DNA of 64,000 bases from Nocardioides daejeonensis (GCF_003194585.1 NZ_QHKZ01000006.1:62001-126000); one strand, 5' to 3'; positions 35,751-44,961 are shown, counted from the stretch's first letter. The notes: generated from the letters alone by a model not told the origin. Numbers and translations are program-made.

Positions 35751-37421
35751 GTGCCGAGCGAGCAGTTCAACGACGCTCCGCCCAGACGGCGGAGGGGTCG
35801 ACCACAGCGCCTACCCGAGGACCGATCACCAGCCGTCGGACGACAGGTAGCCACCGAGCAGCGGGTGGCGTGGTTGCTGGCCACCAACCGGATCCTGGGC
35901 CGGCATCCCGAGCTGGCCCACCAGGAGTCCTTCGCTCAGGCGCTGCGCGAGCGTGGGCTCACCGTCGACAACAGCAGGATCAGCCGGTGGGAGTCCGGGA
36001 CCCGCGCGCTCCCGCCGAGAGTCGTGACGGCGTACGAGGAGGCGCTGGGGCTGCCGGCCGGAACCCTCGCCGCCGTCGCCATGGCGGTCTGTCGCGCTCC
36101 GGGCGCCAAGCAGCCCCCGGCGACCACCGCCGACCAGCGTGCGCTGCTCAGCCAGTCGGACCTCGACGCTCTCTTCGGCCGCGCCGAGTCAGGCACCGCC
36201 ACCGGTGCCGACTGGCTCCGTCTGGCCACCGAGCTGGGGTGCTACGAGCGCATCTACCTCTCCCCCAGCACGTGGCAGCGACTCTCCACGACGCTCCTCA
36301 ACGAGCTGACCCGCTCCGTCGGCGCTGCCTGGGTACGCCGTCAGGAGGCGAGCCAGGTACTCCTCGGCCACGCTGCCGCTCGCCGCCACCTCTTCCGTGC
36401 CATCGGCGAAGTGGTCACGCACCCGTGGGCTCAGGTGGTGGACCCGGCGCTCCACCTCTTCCGCGATGTCGACGACCCGTCTGCCGGCGGTCTGCTGCTC
36501 CGGCTGATCGAGCACGACAGCCCGATGCTCCGGCGTACCGCTGCTGGCATCGTGCCCGGCAAGCTGGCGCGCGGCCACTACGGCGCCGACGCACACCCAC
36601 AACTGGAGCAGGTGGCCGCCCTCGGCCTCCGCGGGCCCTGGAAGAACGGCCGCGGCCTGCATGCCGTCGACCTGGCGATCACCCTTCCCGACGCCTCCCT
36701 GCGCCGGTTGCTCCGTACCCTGCGCGACCCAGCCCAGGTCGAGCGCGTGGAGCGCGCGCGGGCCACCGGCCTGCTGGTCACCGCCGAGACGGCTCGCAAC
36801 ACGACCCGGGCCGTCACGACACCCGTCCAGGAGGCGACGGCCGGCGCAGTCATCGCAGACACCGACCGGATGCTGATGAGCCTCACCCAGGATGCGCTCT
36901 TCCACGCGCACCGTGATCGGCGCGCCCAGGCAGCGACCCTGCTCGCCGCCAGTCCCTATGCCGACGCGCTGGCTGATCGCTGTCTGGACCTGGTCGGCTC
37001 CTCTCCGGAGTTCGTCGCGGGCCGGCTGATGTCGCTCGTGCAACGCGTCGGCCTCGGCAGCAAGCGCGGTCAGGCCATCGAGCTGGCGGCCGCGTCGACC
37101 CAGCTGCCCACCACACGCATGCACGCGCTCGTCGGACTCGGCCTCGCGCGCAACCCCCTGGAAGCGCACGAGGCACGTCAGGTGATGACGGTCGCCGAAA
37201 CCGACCCCCATGACGCGCTCCGGCAGTCGGCCCTCTTCGCCCTGGGCATGAACGCCCCGCACGAGGCACAGCGGCTGACCGAGCACACCGATCCGGTCAT
37301 CAGCCAGCGCGCGTCGTGGTGGCAGGAGCACGGCTCGGCGTTGCACGACACCGACGATGTCGCACCCGACCCGACGCCGATCGCGGAGCCGGGCTGGATC
37401 CCGGCCCCGCGGCAGCGTTGA
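35751..37421 (+). CDS. Large HTH regulator with HEAT-like C-terminal region
   Basis: The GTG start follows AGGGGGAAATATC. The 556-residue protein opens with a basic, AT-hook-like stretch (RRRRGRP, residues 12-18). A helix-turn-helix of XRE type follows (about 58-105, with SRISRWESG at 75-83 and then LPPRVVTAYEEALGLPAG). The rest (about 120-540) is alpha-helical, with repeating segments such as RLATELGCYERIYL, LLRLIEHDSPMLRRTAAGIV and MHALVGLGLARNPLEAHEAR, which look like HEAT or armadillo repeats. This architecture occurs in large actinobacterial regulators of unknown signal. Its place, divergent from the surface gene, suggests control of the surface proteins and of itself. Confidence 0.8.
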   Translation: MPSEQFNDAPPRRRRGRPQRLPEDRSPAVGRQVATEQRVAWLLATNRILGRHPELAHQESFAQALRERGLTVDNSRISRWESGTRALPPRVVTAYEEALGLPAGTLAAVAMAVCRAPGAKQPPATTADQRALLSQSDLDALFGRAESGTATGADWLRLATELGCYERIYLSPSTWQRLSTTLLNELTRSVGAAWVRRQEASQVLLGHAAARRHLFRAIGEVVTHPWAQVVDPALHLFRDVDDPSAGGLLLRLIEHDSPMLRRTAAGIVPGKLARGHYGADAHPQLEQVAALGLRGPWKNGRGLHAVDLAITLPDASLRRLLRTLRDPAQVERVERARATGLLVTAETARNTTRAVTTPVQEATAGAVIADTDRMLMSLTQDALFHAHRDRRAQAATLLAASPYADALADRCLDLVGSSPEFVAGRLMSLVQRVGLGSKRGQAIELAAASTQLPTTRMHALVGLGLARNPLEAHEARQVMTVAETDPHDALRQSALFALGMNAPHEAQRLTEHTDPVISQRASWWQEHGSALHDTDDVAPDPTPIAEPGWIPAPRQR

Positions 37422-37424
37422 GGA

Positions 37425-38057
37425 TCAGCTCTCGTCGGTGACGAGGGCCGCGAAGACCGTGCCTACGGCGGCGATCTCGCTGTCGGAGTAGCGGATCCGA
37501 GCGCACACGCCCTGTCCGGACTTCTCACCGAGCTCGACCAGGGCGATCTGGCCCGAGGCGTCCTCGCCCGTCGTCTCCTCAGCGCCCTTGGCGACCCGGA
37601 CCTCGACGGAGAAGGGCGACTTCTTCTTGCCGAGCTGGATCCGGTCGCCCTGCGCGGGCTGCTCGGCCTTCTTTCCGGTGCCCTTCGCGGCGACGGTGAT
37701 CGTCGCAAAGGTGGCCGACTCGTCCTTGCGCGGCGACGCCGGCAGCTTGTCGAGGTCGAGCTCCTGGTCGCTGACCCAGAGCGTCAGCGTGCCGTCCTTG
37801 AGGACGGCAGCCGGGTAGATCGCCTCGGTCGCCTCGGTCTCCTTCTCGGAAGGGAAGGTGATCTGGAGTGCCGTCTTGCAGCCGCCGACACTCTCCGGCT
37901 TCTCACGCGTGCCCACCACGAAGTCGGGATCGACCTGTGCCTCCCATGCCTTCTGCTCGGGGCTCTTCGCATCCTTGTCGTCGTCGCCGGAACAGGCAGC
38001 GAGCGACAGAGCGAGCAGCGATGCTGCGGCGACACGGGGCAGGGCACGGGACAACAC
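37425..38057 (-). CDS. Lipoprotein, unknown function
   Basis: This 210-residue lipoprotein starts at GTG 38057 with GAGGAG ten bases before it. A longer frame from 38147 lacks a signal-peptide start. The signal LSRALPRVAAASLLALSLAA ends at the lipobox LAAC. An acidic linker (SGDDDKDAK) precedes a beta-rich domain with VGGCKTALQITFPSEKE and GVCARIRYSDSEIAAVG, whose two cysteines may pair. It is convergent with the HTH regulator, with only three bases between their stops. Confidence 0.75.
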   Translation of the reverse strand: MLSRALPRVAAASLLALSLAACSGDDDKDAKSPEQKAWEAQVDPDFVVGTREKPESVGGCKTALQITFPSEKETEATEAIYPAAVLKDGTLTLWVSDQELDLDKLPASPRKDESATFATITVAAKGTGKKAEQPAQGDRIQLGKKKSPFSVEVRVAKGAEETTGEDASGQIALVELGEKSGQGVCARIRYSDSEIAAVGTVFAALVTDES

Positions 38058-38289
38058 GACGTACGAACTCCTCGAGAGTGGCGGCTGAGAACGGCGACAG
38101 CAAAGCACCTCCGTCCCCACTGCCCCGTGCCGGGGACAACGGCGCAACGCCCGCTAGGTCACGGCGGGCCACGTCACAGCACCCGCATCCGGCGGATGAC
38201 CGCCGCACTGTGCAAGAAACCGTCGGACGACGCCGCTGCTCTCCTACGGTGGCGCAGGCACCATCGACACTCACGCCCGGGGGATCCCC

Positions 38290-40521
38290 ATGCACATGAG
38301 CCGGCTGACTGCCCTGCTCTCCCTGATTCTCGCCCTCTCCTTCGGCCTGCCGGCACTGCCTGCCGGCGGACATGCTCCTCCGCCGGAGACGATGGCCGCG
38401 GCGAAGAAGAAGGTGCGGCCCTATGCCGTCGTCAAGGTGACCACGCCCAGCGGCGTACCCGCCAACGTCGTGGTGACGGGACCGCAGAAACGCGTGCTCG
38501 TCAAGGGCTCCTCCGGACGCAGCAAGCAGTGGAAGGCCGTGCTCAAGCCCGGGCGCTACCGGGTCAAGGCCGCCGGGGTCGTGCACGGCGGCGTCCGCTA
38601 TGCCGCCTCCGCGAAGCCCGCCACCTTCAAGGTGCCGAAGGCCAAGAAGGGCAAGAAGTACCGGGCGCCGAAGGTCACCGTGACACTGCGCGAGGTCAAG
38701 GTCACGACCATGGTGGAGGCAGCGCGCGTCACACCCACGGAGGTCGAGCTGCGCTGGCTGGTCCCCGCCTCCACCGGCTTCGCTGTGGTGCGGACCGTCG
38801 GCGAGACGGCGGCAACGCAGCCCGGCGCCGGCACGACGGTCGCCACGAGTGGCCCCCGGACGATCGATCGCAGCGTCCAGGCTGGAACGACGTACACCTA
38901 TGCCCTGCTGCTGAAGAGTGGGAAGACCTGGCGGCTGAGCTCACAGCAGGTCGTCGGCGTGCCGGAACTGGCGGGCGCGCCCGCCATCGAGAAGGTGCCG
39001 TACGCCGTCGCACCGACCGCGGTGCGCGTCGCTCCGGGGGAGCGCGACGTACCGGAGATCGCAGGCGGGCAGGTGTGGGTGCGGTTGGCACCGGGGCGAC
39101 CGACGCCGCTGCTGGGCGCGGGCTTCTCGCTCCCGCCCTCCACGGCGCTTCCCGACGGGTTCCTGGGTCGGGTCGCCGAGATCTCCGTGGACGGGCGCCG
39201 GGTCCGACTCGAGCAGGGCGGGCTGCCGGATCTCTTCAGCTACCTCGACCTCGACCTGTCCCTCGCCGGACCGACCGAGACGCTCCCGATCGTGAAGAGC
39301 CCGAGCGTGGCCCGCCGGATGCTCGCCGAGCGGGCGCGCGCCACGGGGCAGCCTGTGAAGACCGAGTGCCAGGGGCAGGCCGGCGTCAACGTCACGGTGC
39401 ACGGCCCGAACTTCACACCCGGCGGGTACGTGCGCCACCACATCGACTCCACCTGGGGCGTGCCGCACACCCTGCAGTTCGAGGTCCGGTCGACCCACAC
39501 GATCTCGCTGGCGATGGATCTCGAGCTCAGCGGCGGACTCTCCTGCGGCTACGTGATCGGCCCGTGGGAGAAGACGTTCTTCCCCGCCGGCGTCCCGCTC
39601 GCGCTGTCGTTCCACCCGAGCGTCGACGTCTCGGTCAACGGCAAGGTGAAGGTGGAGAACATCGGCGGCTCCTTCACCTCCGGCGCGTGGGCGAAGGGGT
39701 CCGTGGGGTTGAACAACAGCTACGAGCAAGGGCCGGTCCACCAGGACCACAACAACATCCCGAAGGTCTCCTTCGAGGGCGAGGCATCGGTACGGCTGGG
39801 CGGTTGGTTCTCCGTCGGCCTAGGCGGGGCCGACAACACCACCGGCACCTCCTTCGGCGCCGTGCTCGGGCTGCACGGCGACGTCGACTTCTTCAAGCTC
39901 TCGGGGCGTGCGGTCTTCGCCGACCCGACGGCCGGCCCTTGCGCGGTCGTAGAGACCACGTCGCGGCTGAACGCCACCTTCGGGCTGCGGGCCTGGGCCG
40001 GACCGTTCGAATACAAGCTGGAGACACCGTCGCTGCTCGACTTCACCTACAACTGGAGCGAGCCGCAGTACTACCCGAAGGGGTGCGAGGTGGTGATCGG
40101 CGAAGGCGACGTGCTGGCCACCTTGTCGTGGCGCAGCGAGGCGGACCTCGACCTCCACGTCTTCGAGCCTTCCGGGGAGGAGATCTGGTACGCCGACCGC
40201 AACTCGGCGACCGGCGGCTACCTCGACACGGACGCCAACGCGGGCTGCTCCGAGCGTCGCACCGCCCCTCAGGAGAACGTCACCTGGCCCAGCGGCAAGG
40301 CGCCCAAGGGCTCCTATCGGATCTCGGTGGTCGTCTACGACAGATGTGACCAGGCGAAGCTGGAGTGGAACCTCGTCGTGAAGGTCGGTGGCCGGACCGT
40401 GCTCAACACCGGCGGCTCCGGAAACTCTCCGGTCTACGAGATCAAGTACGGCGACCCGCTCCTGCCGACCGTCGTGCGTGAGCTTCCCGCACCGAAGGTC
40501 GCCTCCCGCGCGGTCAAGTAG
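38290..40521 (+). CDS. Large secreted protein with C-terminal DUF2135/YfaP-like domain
   Basis: This 743-residue exported protein (ATG 38290, or ATG 38296) has a signal peptide ending near residue 30. A Lys-rich region (35-140) resembles small Ig or carboxypeptidase-regulatory-like domains. A fibronectin-like segment comes next (about 145-215, VTPTEVELRWLVPASTGFA), and then a central domain of unknown family with ten or so aromatic strands (about 370-600). The last 130 residues carry the pattern LSWRSEADLDLHVFEPSGEE, then GGYLDTDANAGC, then YRISVVVYD, as in DUF2135/YfaP-like domains. The cysteines of the mature part could form disulfides. The function is unknown; an envelope role is likely. 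Confidence 0.75.
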   Translation: MHMSRLTALLSLILALSFGLPALPAGGHAPPPETMAAAKKKVRPYAVVKVTTPSGVPANVVVTGPQKRVLVKGSSGRSKQWKAVLKPGRYRVKAAGVVHGGVRYAASAKPATFKVPKAKKGKKYRAPKVTVTLREVKVTTMVEAARVTPTEVELRWLVPASTGFAVVRTVGETAATQPGAGTTVATSGPRTIDRSVQAGTTYTYALLLKSGKTWRLSSQQVVGVPELAGAPAIEKVPYAVAPTAVRVAPGERDVPEIAGGQVWVRLAPGRPTPLLGAGFSLPPSTALPDGFLGRVAEISVDGRRVRLEQGGLPDLFSYLDLDLSLAGPTETLPIVKSPSVARRMLAERARATGQPVKTECQGQAGVNVTVHGPNFTPGGYVRHHIDSTWGVPHTLQFEVRSTHTISLAMDLELSGGLSCGYVIGPWEKTFFPAGVPLALSFHPSVDVSVNGKVKVENIGGSFTSGAWAKGSVGLNNSYEQGPVHQDHNNIPKVSFEGEASVRLGGWFSVGLGGADNTTGTSFGAVLGLHGDVDFFKLSGRAVFADPTAGPCAVVETTSRLNATFGLRAWAGPFEYKLETPSLLDFTYNWSEPQYYPKGCEVVIGEGDVLATLSWRSEADLDLHVFEPSGEEIWYADRNSATGGYLDTDANAGCSERRTAPQENVTWPSGKAPKGSYRISVVVYDRCDQAKLEWNLVVKVGGRTVLNTGGSGNSPVYEIKYGDPLLPTVVRELPAPKVASRAVK

Positions 40522-40539
40522 GCCCGATCCTCTCGGCCA

Positions 40540-40579
40540 CCAGCGGCCTCTCGCCACCCCCCGGGTGAGGGGCCGCTGG
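40540..40579 (+). terminator. Hairpin terminator after the large secreted protein gene
   Basis: A 9-bp stem CCAGCGGCC/GGCCGCTGG with an inner CACCC/GGGTG pair lies 19 bp after the stop. Confidence 0.65.
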
Positions 40580-40754
40580 CCACTCGGCTGGCTCGCCATT
40601 GCCTGCACCACGACTGCTCCCGACAGCAGTCAGGCTGTCTAGCGCGCTGCTTGCGGAGCATGGGCGCACACTCTACGGTCGGGAACTTCATTCACGTCCG
40701 GCTCGGACGCCCGAGCAGCGCCGAGCCGGCTGTCTCTGCAACGAGGAGCAGGCC

Positions 40755-41051
40755 GTGCCTGTGTATGCGATCGCCCAACTCACGATTACCGACCCCGCGG
40801 CGTACCAGCGATACCTGGAGGGGTTCTTCGCGGTCTTCGCTAAGTACTCGGGCACCCTCCTGGCCGCCGACGATGCGCCCGAGGTCGTCGAGGGCGACTG
40901 GGACCACCAGAAGCTCGTGATGATGGAGTTTCCGAACCGGGATGCCTTCGAGAGCTGGGCGTACTCCGAGGAGTACCAACGCATCTCCGAGGACCGCCGC
41001 GCAGGTACGACGTCGGTGGTGTTGCTGGCCCGCGGCGTCGGCGCTCCCTAG
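40755..41051 (+). CDS. DUF1330 family protein
   Basis: GTG 40755 is preceded by GAGGAGCAGGCC. The 98-residue product is a single alpha/beta-barrel-type domain of the DUF1330 family, with VYAIAQLTITDPAAYQRYLE, GTLLAADDAPEVVEGDW and VMMEFPNRDAFESWAYSEEY. It is cytoplasmic and the substrate is unknown. A gene remnant in another frame follows its stop directly. Confidence 0.88.
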   Translation: MPVYAIAQLTITDPAAYQRYLEGFFAVFAKYSGTLLAADDAPEVVEGDWDHQKLVMMEFPNRDAFESWAYSEEYQRISEDRRAGTTSVVLLARGVGAP

Positions 41052-41328
41052 CAACCGGAAGGCCTCCTGGAGCCTGGCCTGCCACCTGCCCGTGGGCGAG
41101 CGCTGTGTCGCGACCGTGTCGCTCGCCGGTCCCGGCGGTCGCACCGTCGTGCAGCACGCGCGGATAGCCGCCGGGCGCTCCGCGCTGCTCTCCTTCAAGG
41201 TGCCCCGCTCCTGGGCCGCTGCCGCCAAGACAGGCGAGGTCAAGCTGCGGATGACCGGCACCGTCAAGCGGCCCAACGGCGCGCAGGTCACTCTGCGCGC
41301 GGTGAAGCTTCGGCTCAAGCGGAGGTAG
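41052..41328 (+). pseudogene. Remnant: 3' end of a secreted-protein gene
   Basis: From the base after the DUF1330 stop, a different frame reads about 92 residues of convincing protein: ACHLPVGERCVATVSLAGPG, VQHARIAAGRSALLSFKVPR and GEVKLRMTGTVKRP, ending KLRLKRR. The pattern, with two cysteines and a basic end, is that of the last beta domain of actinobacterial exported proteins. No start codon or signal peptide precedes it, and the upstream bases in this frame are only the antiframe of the DUF1330 gene. It is therefore a truncated remnant, possibly left by a deletion that brought the DUF1330 gene next to it. Confidence 0.6.
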
Positions 41329-41368
41329 CCGACTCCCCCGCCGATCGGCGCCCCTGCATGCCTTCGAC

Positions 41369-41390
41369 ACCGGGCCACCGGTGGCCCGGT
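41369..41390 (+). terminator. Palindromic terminator
   Basis: ACCGGGCCACC and GGTGGCCCGGT form a perfect inverted repeat followed by TTTCG, 40 bp after the remnant. Confidence 0.7.
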
Positions 41391-41516
41391 TTCGCCTGTG
41401 TGGACTGAGGATTCTCTGCTTTCTCCACAGGCGCGTCAGTAGTGCTTCGTTGTGTCGGAGCTCCTTCCTACGCTGGTCTTTCAGGTTGATCTCACAGCGT
41501 GAGGAGGTGGTAGGCG

Positions 41517-42767
41517 ATGACGACGATGATGCATCCGATCGGTACCGCCGCGGGCGAGCTCAGGGCGACGTTGAAGGGCGTGTCCGACGCCAACCCCACC
41601 TTCCTCACCACCGAAGAGAAGGCGGAAGTGCTCCACGAGCTCTCCTCGGCCCGTGCGCAGCTCGACGAGCTGCTGTTGCGGGTGATGGCGGCCGCGGGGG
41701 ACCTCGCGGCTTCCTCCGGCGCGCGTGACATCGCCTCGTGGATGAGTCACCACACCCACCAGCACCCCGACGACCTGCGCGTCGACGGCCGTCTGGCCGA
41801 AGGGCTCGACCGACGCTGGCCCTTCCTGGCGGCCGGGATGCGCGAAGGCAACGTCAACCGCGCTCAGGCCCAGGTGATCGCCCGGGCGCTCGAGGCCATC
41901 CCCGCGCGACTCGGCAACGAAGTGACGGAGATGGCGGAGCGCCACCTGGTCGACCAAGCCACCCGCTTCGGGCCCCGCCAACTGGCCAAGCTCGGCCGCA
42001 AGATCCTGCACGTCATCGCCCCCGAGATCGCCGATGAGGAAGAAGCCCGTCGCCTGGCCGCTGAAGAACGCGACGCCTGGGAGAAGACCCGCCTCGCGCT
42101 CCGGGCCGAGGGCGACGGCACTACGCGCCTGTCCGCGCGGATCCCCGACGCTGCAGCCGCTCGCCTCGCCGCCTACCTCGAAGCCTTCACCAACCCCCGC
42201 AAGGAACCCATCCGGCCCGACGACCCCCTGCGCAAGCAGCCCTACCCTCGACGCCTCGGTTGGGCCTTCTGCGCGTTCCTCGAACACTCCGACCCCCACC
42301 AGATGCCGGTCCACGGCGGCGACGCCACCACCCTGGTGGTGACCATCGGCCTCGACCAGCTACGTCAGCAACTCGGCACCGCCACCATCGGCGCCCATCT
42401 CTCCGGGCACCCGACCGACCAGATCACCGCGGCCGAGGCCCGCCGGCTGGCCTGCACCGCCCAGATCATCCCCGCCGTCCTCGGCGGAGCCTCCGAGGTG
42501 CTCGACCTCGGCCGCGCACAGCGCCTCTTCACCCGCGCCCAGCGCCGCGCGTTGCAGCTACGCGACCACACCTGCGTTGCCGAAGGCTGCGACATCCCCG
42601 GCACCTGGTGCGAGGCCCACCACTGGCTCTCCTGGGCAGCAGGCGGCCCTACCGACCTCGACAACGCCGGCCTGCTCTGCAGCCACCATCATCACCGCGC
42701 CCACGACCCCACCTACCGGGCCGAGCGACTACCCAACGGCGGAGTCAGATTCCATCCCCGACGGTGA
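41517..42767 (+). CDS. DUF222 and HNH endonuclease domain protein (13E12 family)
   Basis: ATG 41517 is preceded by GAGGAGGTGGTAGGCG. The 416-residue protein has a helical DUF222 region (about 15-330) and a C-terminal HNH nuclease motif (CVAEGCDIPGTWCEAHHWLS, then DLDNAGLLCSHHHHRAHD), with cysteines for a structural zinc. This family is present in many copies in actinobacterial genomes and includes the REP13E12 repeats of Mycobacterium tuberculosis. Whether it is a mobile element or a host nuclease is not settled. No flanking repeats are visible here. Confidence 0.92.
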   Translation: MTTMMHPIGTAAGELRATLKGVSDANPTFLTTEEKAEVLHELSSARAQLDELLLRVMAAAGDLAASSGARDIASWMSHHTHQHPDDLRVDGRLAEGLDRRWPFLAAGMREGNVNRAQAQVIARALEAIPARLGNEVTEMAERHLVDQATRFGPRQLAKLGRKILHVIAPEIADEEEARRLAAEERDAWEKTRLALRAEGDGTTRLSARIPDAAAARLAAYLEAFTNPRKEPIRPDDPLRKQPYPRRLGWAFCAFLEHSDPHQMPVHGGDATTLVVTIGLDQLRQQLGTATIGAHLSGHPTDQITAAEARRLACTAQIIPAVLGGASEVLDLGRAQRLFTRAQRRALQLRDHTCVAEGCDIPGTWCEAHHWLSWAAGGPTDLDNAGLLCSHHHHRAHDPTYRAERLPNGGVRFHPRR

Positions 42768-42887
42768 GCGGCGGGAGAGCCCGCAGCAAGCAGGCCGCAG
42801 ACGATCTGCCCGTCGTGCCGGAGCCCTCCACGACGCTCGTCACCGAGAGTGCCCGCTGACCCGGTTCGCGGACGCTCTCCGACGACG

Positions 42888-43724
42888 TCAGCCGCGCGGG
42901 AGGCGGGCGAGCTGGCGGGCCTGCGCCACGAGTCGGTCCGTGGAGTCCCAGACCTCGCAGTCCTCCTCGAACATGCCGCCAGCAACGTTGCGCGTGGCGT
43001 GCCGGACTCGCAGCCAACCCGGCGCAGGCAGGCCACGCACATGTGCGGTGAGCTCAACGGTCGGGGCCCAGCCCGGTCGCCCCAGGTCGAAGGTGACCGG
43101 TGGCAGTGCGTCGACCGCCAGCAGCAGGGAGAGCACGTCGGACTCGCGGCCCTCGGGTAGCCGGAACCATCCTTGGATGATCCCCTCCCCGCTGGGCGCG
43201 CCCACTGCCCAGCCGGCGTACGCCGGGTCGAGGCGCAGGTCCATGCGTTCCATCAACGGCGCGATCCTGCGCAGTTCCTCCGGTGCCGCGCTCGTCGGGA
43301 AGCACTGCTCGAGCGGCGCCATCTCCGGAGGCTGCGCCGTCGTCCGCACCTCGCTGGGCATCGTGTCGTGGTCGCCGTACGTCGCCAGGGCGGTGATCTT
43401 GCGCTGCCCCTGTTGCGCCAGCTCGGCGGCGAGGGTCACCGACGATCCGCCCAGCCGGACCACCCGCGTGCTGATCGTCGCCTCGCCCGCTACCCCCGGG
43501 CCGACGTAATAGGCGCTGATCGAGTAGGGGTGAGGGTGCTTCGGCACGGTCTGCTGCAGTGCCCGGCCGATCGTCGCCAGCAGGTATCCCCCGTTGAGGC
43601 CGCCGCCGACCTGCCAACCGGGAGCCAGGTCGGCGGCGAAGACCGCCTCGTCCTCGGTGCGCGACACCTCGGAGACAGACGTGTCGCGGTCGAACTCGGT
43701 GGACAACTGCGGCTCAGAAGACAT
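42888..43724 (-). CDS. Acyl-CoA thioesterase-like double hot-dog protein
   Basis: The 278-residue protein has two hot-dog halves, as in TesB-like thioesterases. The first half contains WQVGGGLNGGYLLATIGRAL and the second LLLAVDALPPVTFDLGRPGW. Such enzymes cleave acyl-CoA to free fatty acid and CoA in the cytoplasm. The DxxPP-like phrase in the second half and the GGGLNGGY loop match the actinobacterial group. The ATG is six bases after TAGGCT (leaderless). It is convergent with the DUF222 gene. Confidence 0.85.
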   Translation of the reverse strand: MSSEPQLSTEFDRDTSVSEVSRTEDEAVFAADLAPGWQVGGGLNGGYLLATIGRALQQTVPKHPHPYSISAYYVGPGVAGEATISTRVVRLGGSSVTLAAELAQQGQRKITALATYGDHDTMPSEVRTTAQPPEMAPLEQCFPTSAAPEELRRIAPLMERMDLRLDPAYAGWAVGAPSGEGIIQGWFRLPEGRESDVLSLLLAVDALPPVTFDLGRPGWAPTVELTAHVRGLPAPGWLRVRHATRNVAGGMFEEDCEVWDSTDRLVAQARQLARLPRG

Positions 43725-43730
43725 GGAGGA

Positions 43731-43736
43731 AGCCTA
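43731..43736 (-). promoter_or_regulatory. -10 hexamer of a leaderless promoter (thioesterase)
   Basis: TAGGCT on the minus strand ends six bases before ATG 43724. Confidence 0.6.
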
Positions 43737-43751
43737 CGAAGTGGCTCCGAG

Positions 43752-44828
43752 TCACCGACGCTCGGTGCGTACCTGCTTGAGGACCGCCCGGAACTGCGCG
43801 CGGGCACCGGCCGCGTTGGGGTGCGCCGGCACGACCACGCCGAGGTCGTTGATGGTGACGCCCAGGGCCTCGGCGTAGCGGACCGTAGGCGAGGCGCAGA
43901 CGTCGTGGCCGATCGTCGGCGTGAAGGTGTCGGCAACCTCCGCCTTGGTCTTGCGTGCGGCCTTGTCGAGCATCTTGTTGAGGCGCAGGAAGGACTTGTG
44001 CAGGTAGGCCATGTCGGTGTCGGTGATCGGTACCAGCGGCCAGCAGCCCTTCTTCGGGACCGCGTTGAGGTAGTTGACCAGGATGACGCGAGCGTGGGGC
44101 GAGCGCTTGCGCACCTGCCGGACCGCCTTGACCAGCTTGGGCAGCGACTGGTCGATCGCGACCTTCAGCTGATCGACACCGCCCTTGGTGAAGTAGGGCT
44201 TGCAGGAGCCGAGCGGAAGCTTCTGCCCGAGCAGGGGGATCGGCAGGTCCGGGAGGGTCGGCAGCGCCTCGATCCCGGGAAGGTTGAACGGGAGCACCGA
44301 GAGGCAGTCGAAGGCCGCTGCCGCGATGCCGGCGTCGTTGCCGCCGATGCCCATCGTCACCAGATCGGTGCGCTTGGTGAGGCGGTCGAACTGGGGCGGG
44401 TTGGTGCCGCCCAAGGGCAGCTTCTGGGACTTCGTGAAGTGGACGGTCGTCGCCGAGCCGCAGGTTGCGTCCCGGAATCGCTTCACCTTCAGCTCTTTGG
44501 CGAGCAGCTTCGGATAGTTGACCGGGGACTGGAAGCAGTCGATCGGGGCGTAGGTCTTGTCGGGCAGCCCGTTGACGTCGATGAACATGGTGTCGGCCGA
44601 CCAGGAGTCGCCGAGCGCGACGTACTCGCGGATCTTGCGCTTCTTCTTGGTCTTCTTCGTCGACACCTTCTTCGCCGCAGGTGCAGACGCAGCCGGCCCG
44701 GAGGCGGCGGCCGATGCCGTGGCCGGCGCAGCCGTGGACACTGTCTGCCCAGCCGGGCCGAAGGTCAGTAGGGCGGTCACCATCGCCGCCGTGGTGGCGA
44801 TCCCCGCCAGCCGTCGTGTGCCTCGCAT
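43752..44828 (-). CDS. Secreted SGNH/GDSL hydrolase
   Basis: This 358-residue exported esterase or lipase starts at ATG 44828 after GAGGGAG. A signal peptide (1-35) is followed by an Ala/Pro- and Lys-rich linker (KKVSTKKTKKKRK). The SGNH blocks are YVALGDSWSAD (Ser), the Gly and IGGNDAG (Asn) of blocks II and III, and PAHPNAAG (His) near the end. This is the order of actinobacterial secreted lipases related to Streptomyces SCO-type GDSL enzymes. It should act on extracellular esters. Confidence 0.88.
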   Translation of the reverse strand: MRGTRRLAGIATTAAMVTALLTFGPAGQTVSTAAPATASAAASGPAASAPAAKKVSTKKTKKKRKIREYVALGDSWSADTMFIDVNGLPDKTYAPIDCFQSPVNYPKLLAKELKVKRFRDATCGSATTVHFTKSQKLPLGGTNPPQFDRLTKRTDLVTMGIGGNDAGIAAAAFDCLSVLPFNLPGIEALPTLPDLPIPLLGQKLPLGSCKPYFTKGGVDQLKVAIDQSLPKLVKAVRQVRKRSPHARVILVNYLNAVPKKGCWPLVPITDTDMAYLHKSFLRLNKMLDKAARKTKAEVADTFTPTIGHDVCASPTVRYAEALGVTINDLGVVVPAHPNAAGARAQFRAVLKQVRTERR

Positions 44829-44924
44829 AACGCTCCCTCGCCGCGATCACGCCTTCGTGACCGACCTCTGTGGGGCCAACGACCCACTCAGGTGTGGGTC
44901 ACGCTACGAGGCCACGGCGCAGGG

Positions 44925-44940
44925 CCCGCGTGACAGCGGG
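44925..44940 (-). terminator. Small hairpin terminator
   Basis: CCCGC-GTGACA-GCGGG lies 22 bp after the stop of the leftward gene at 44962. It has the same loop as the hairpin at 6611-6632. A second stem, GACCCAC/GTGGGTC, lies at 44881-44900. Confidence 0.55.
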
Positions 44941-44961
44941 AGGGGCGGGGAAGGAAGGCGG

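Noticed and set aside
41517..42767. DUF222/HNH gene as a complete mobile element
   Set aside because: The family is often repeated in genomes, but no terminal repeats, target duplication or partner genes are visible here.
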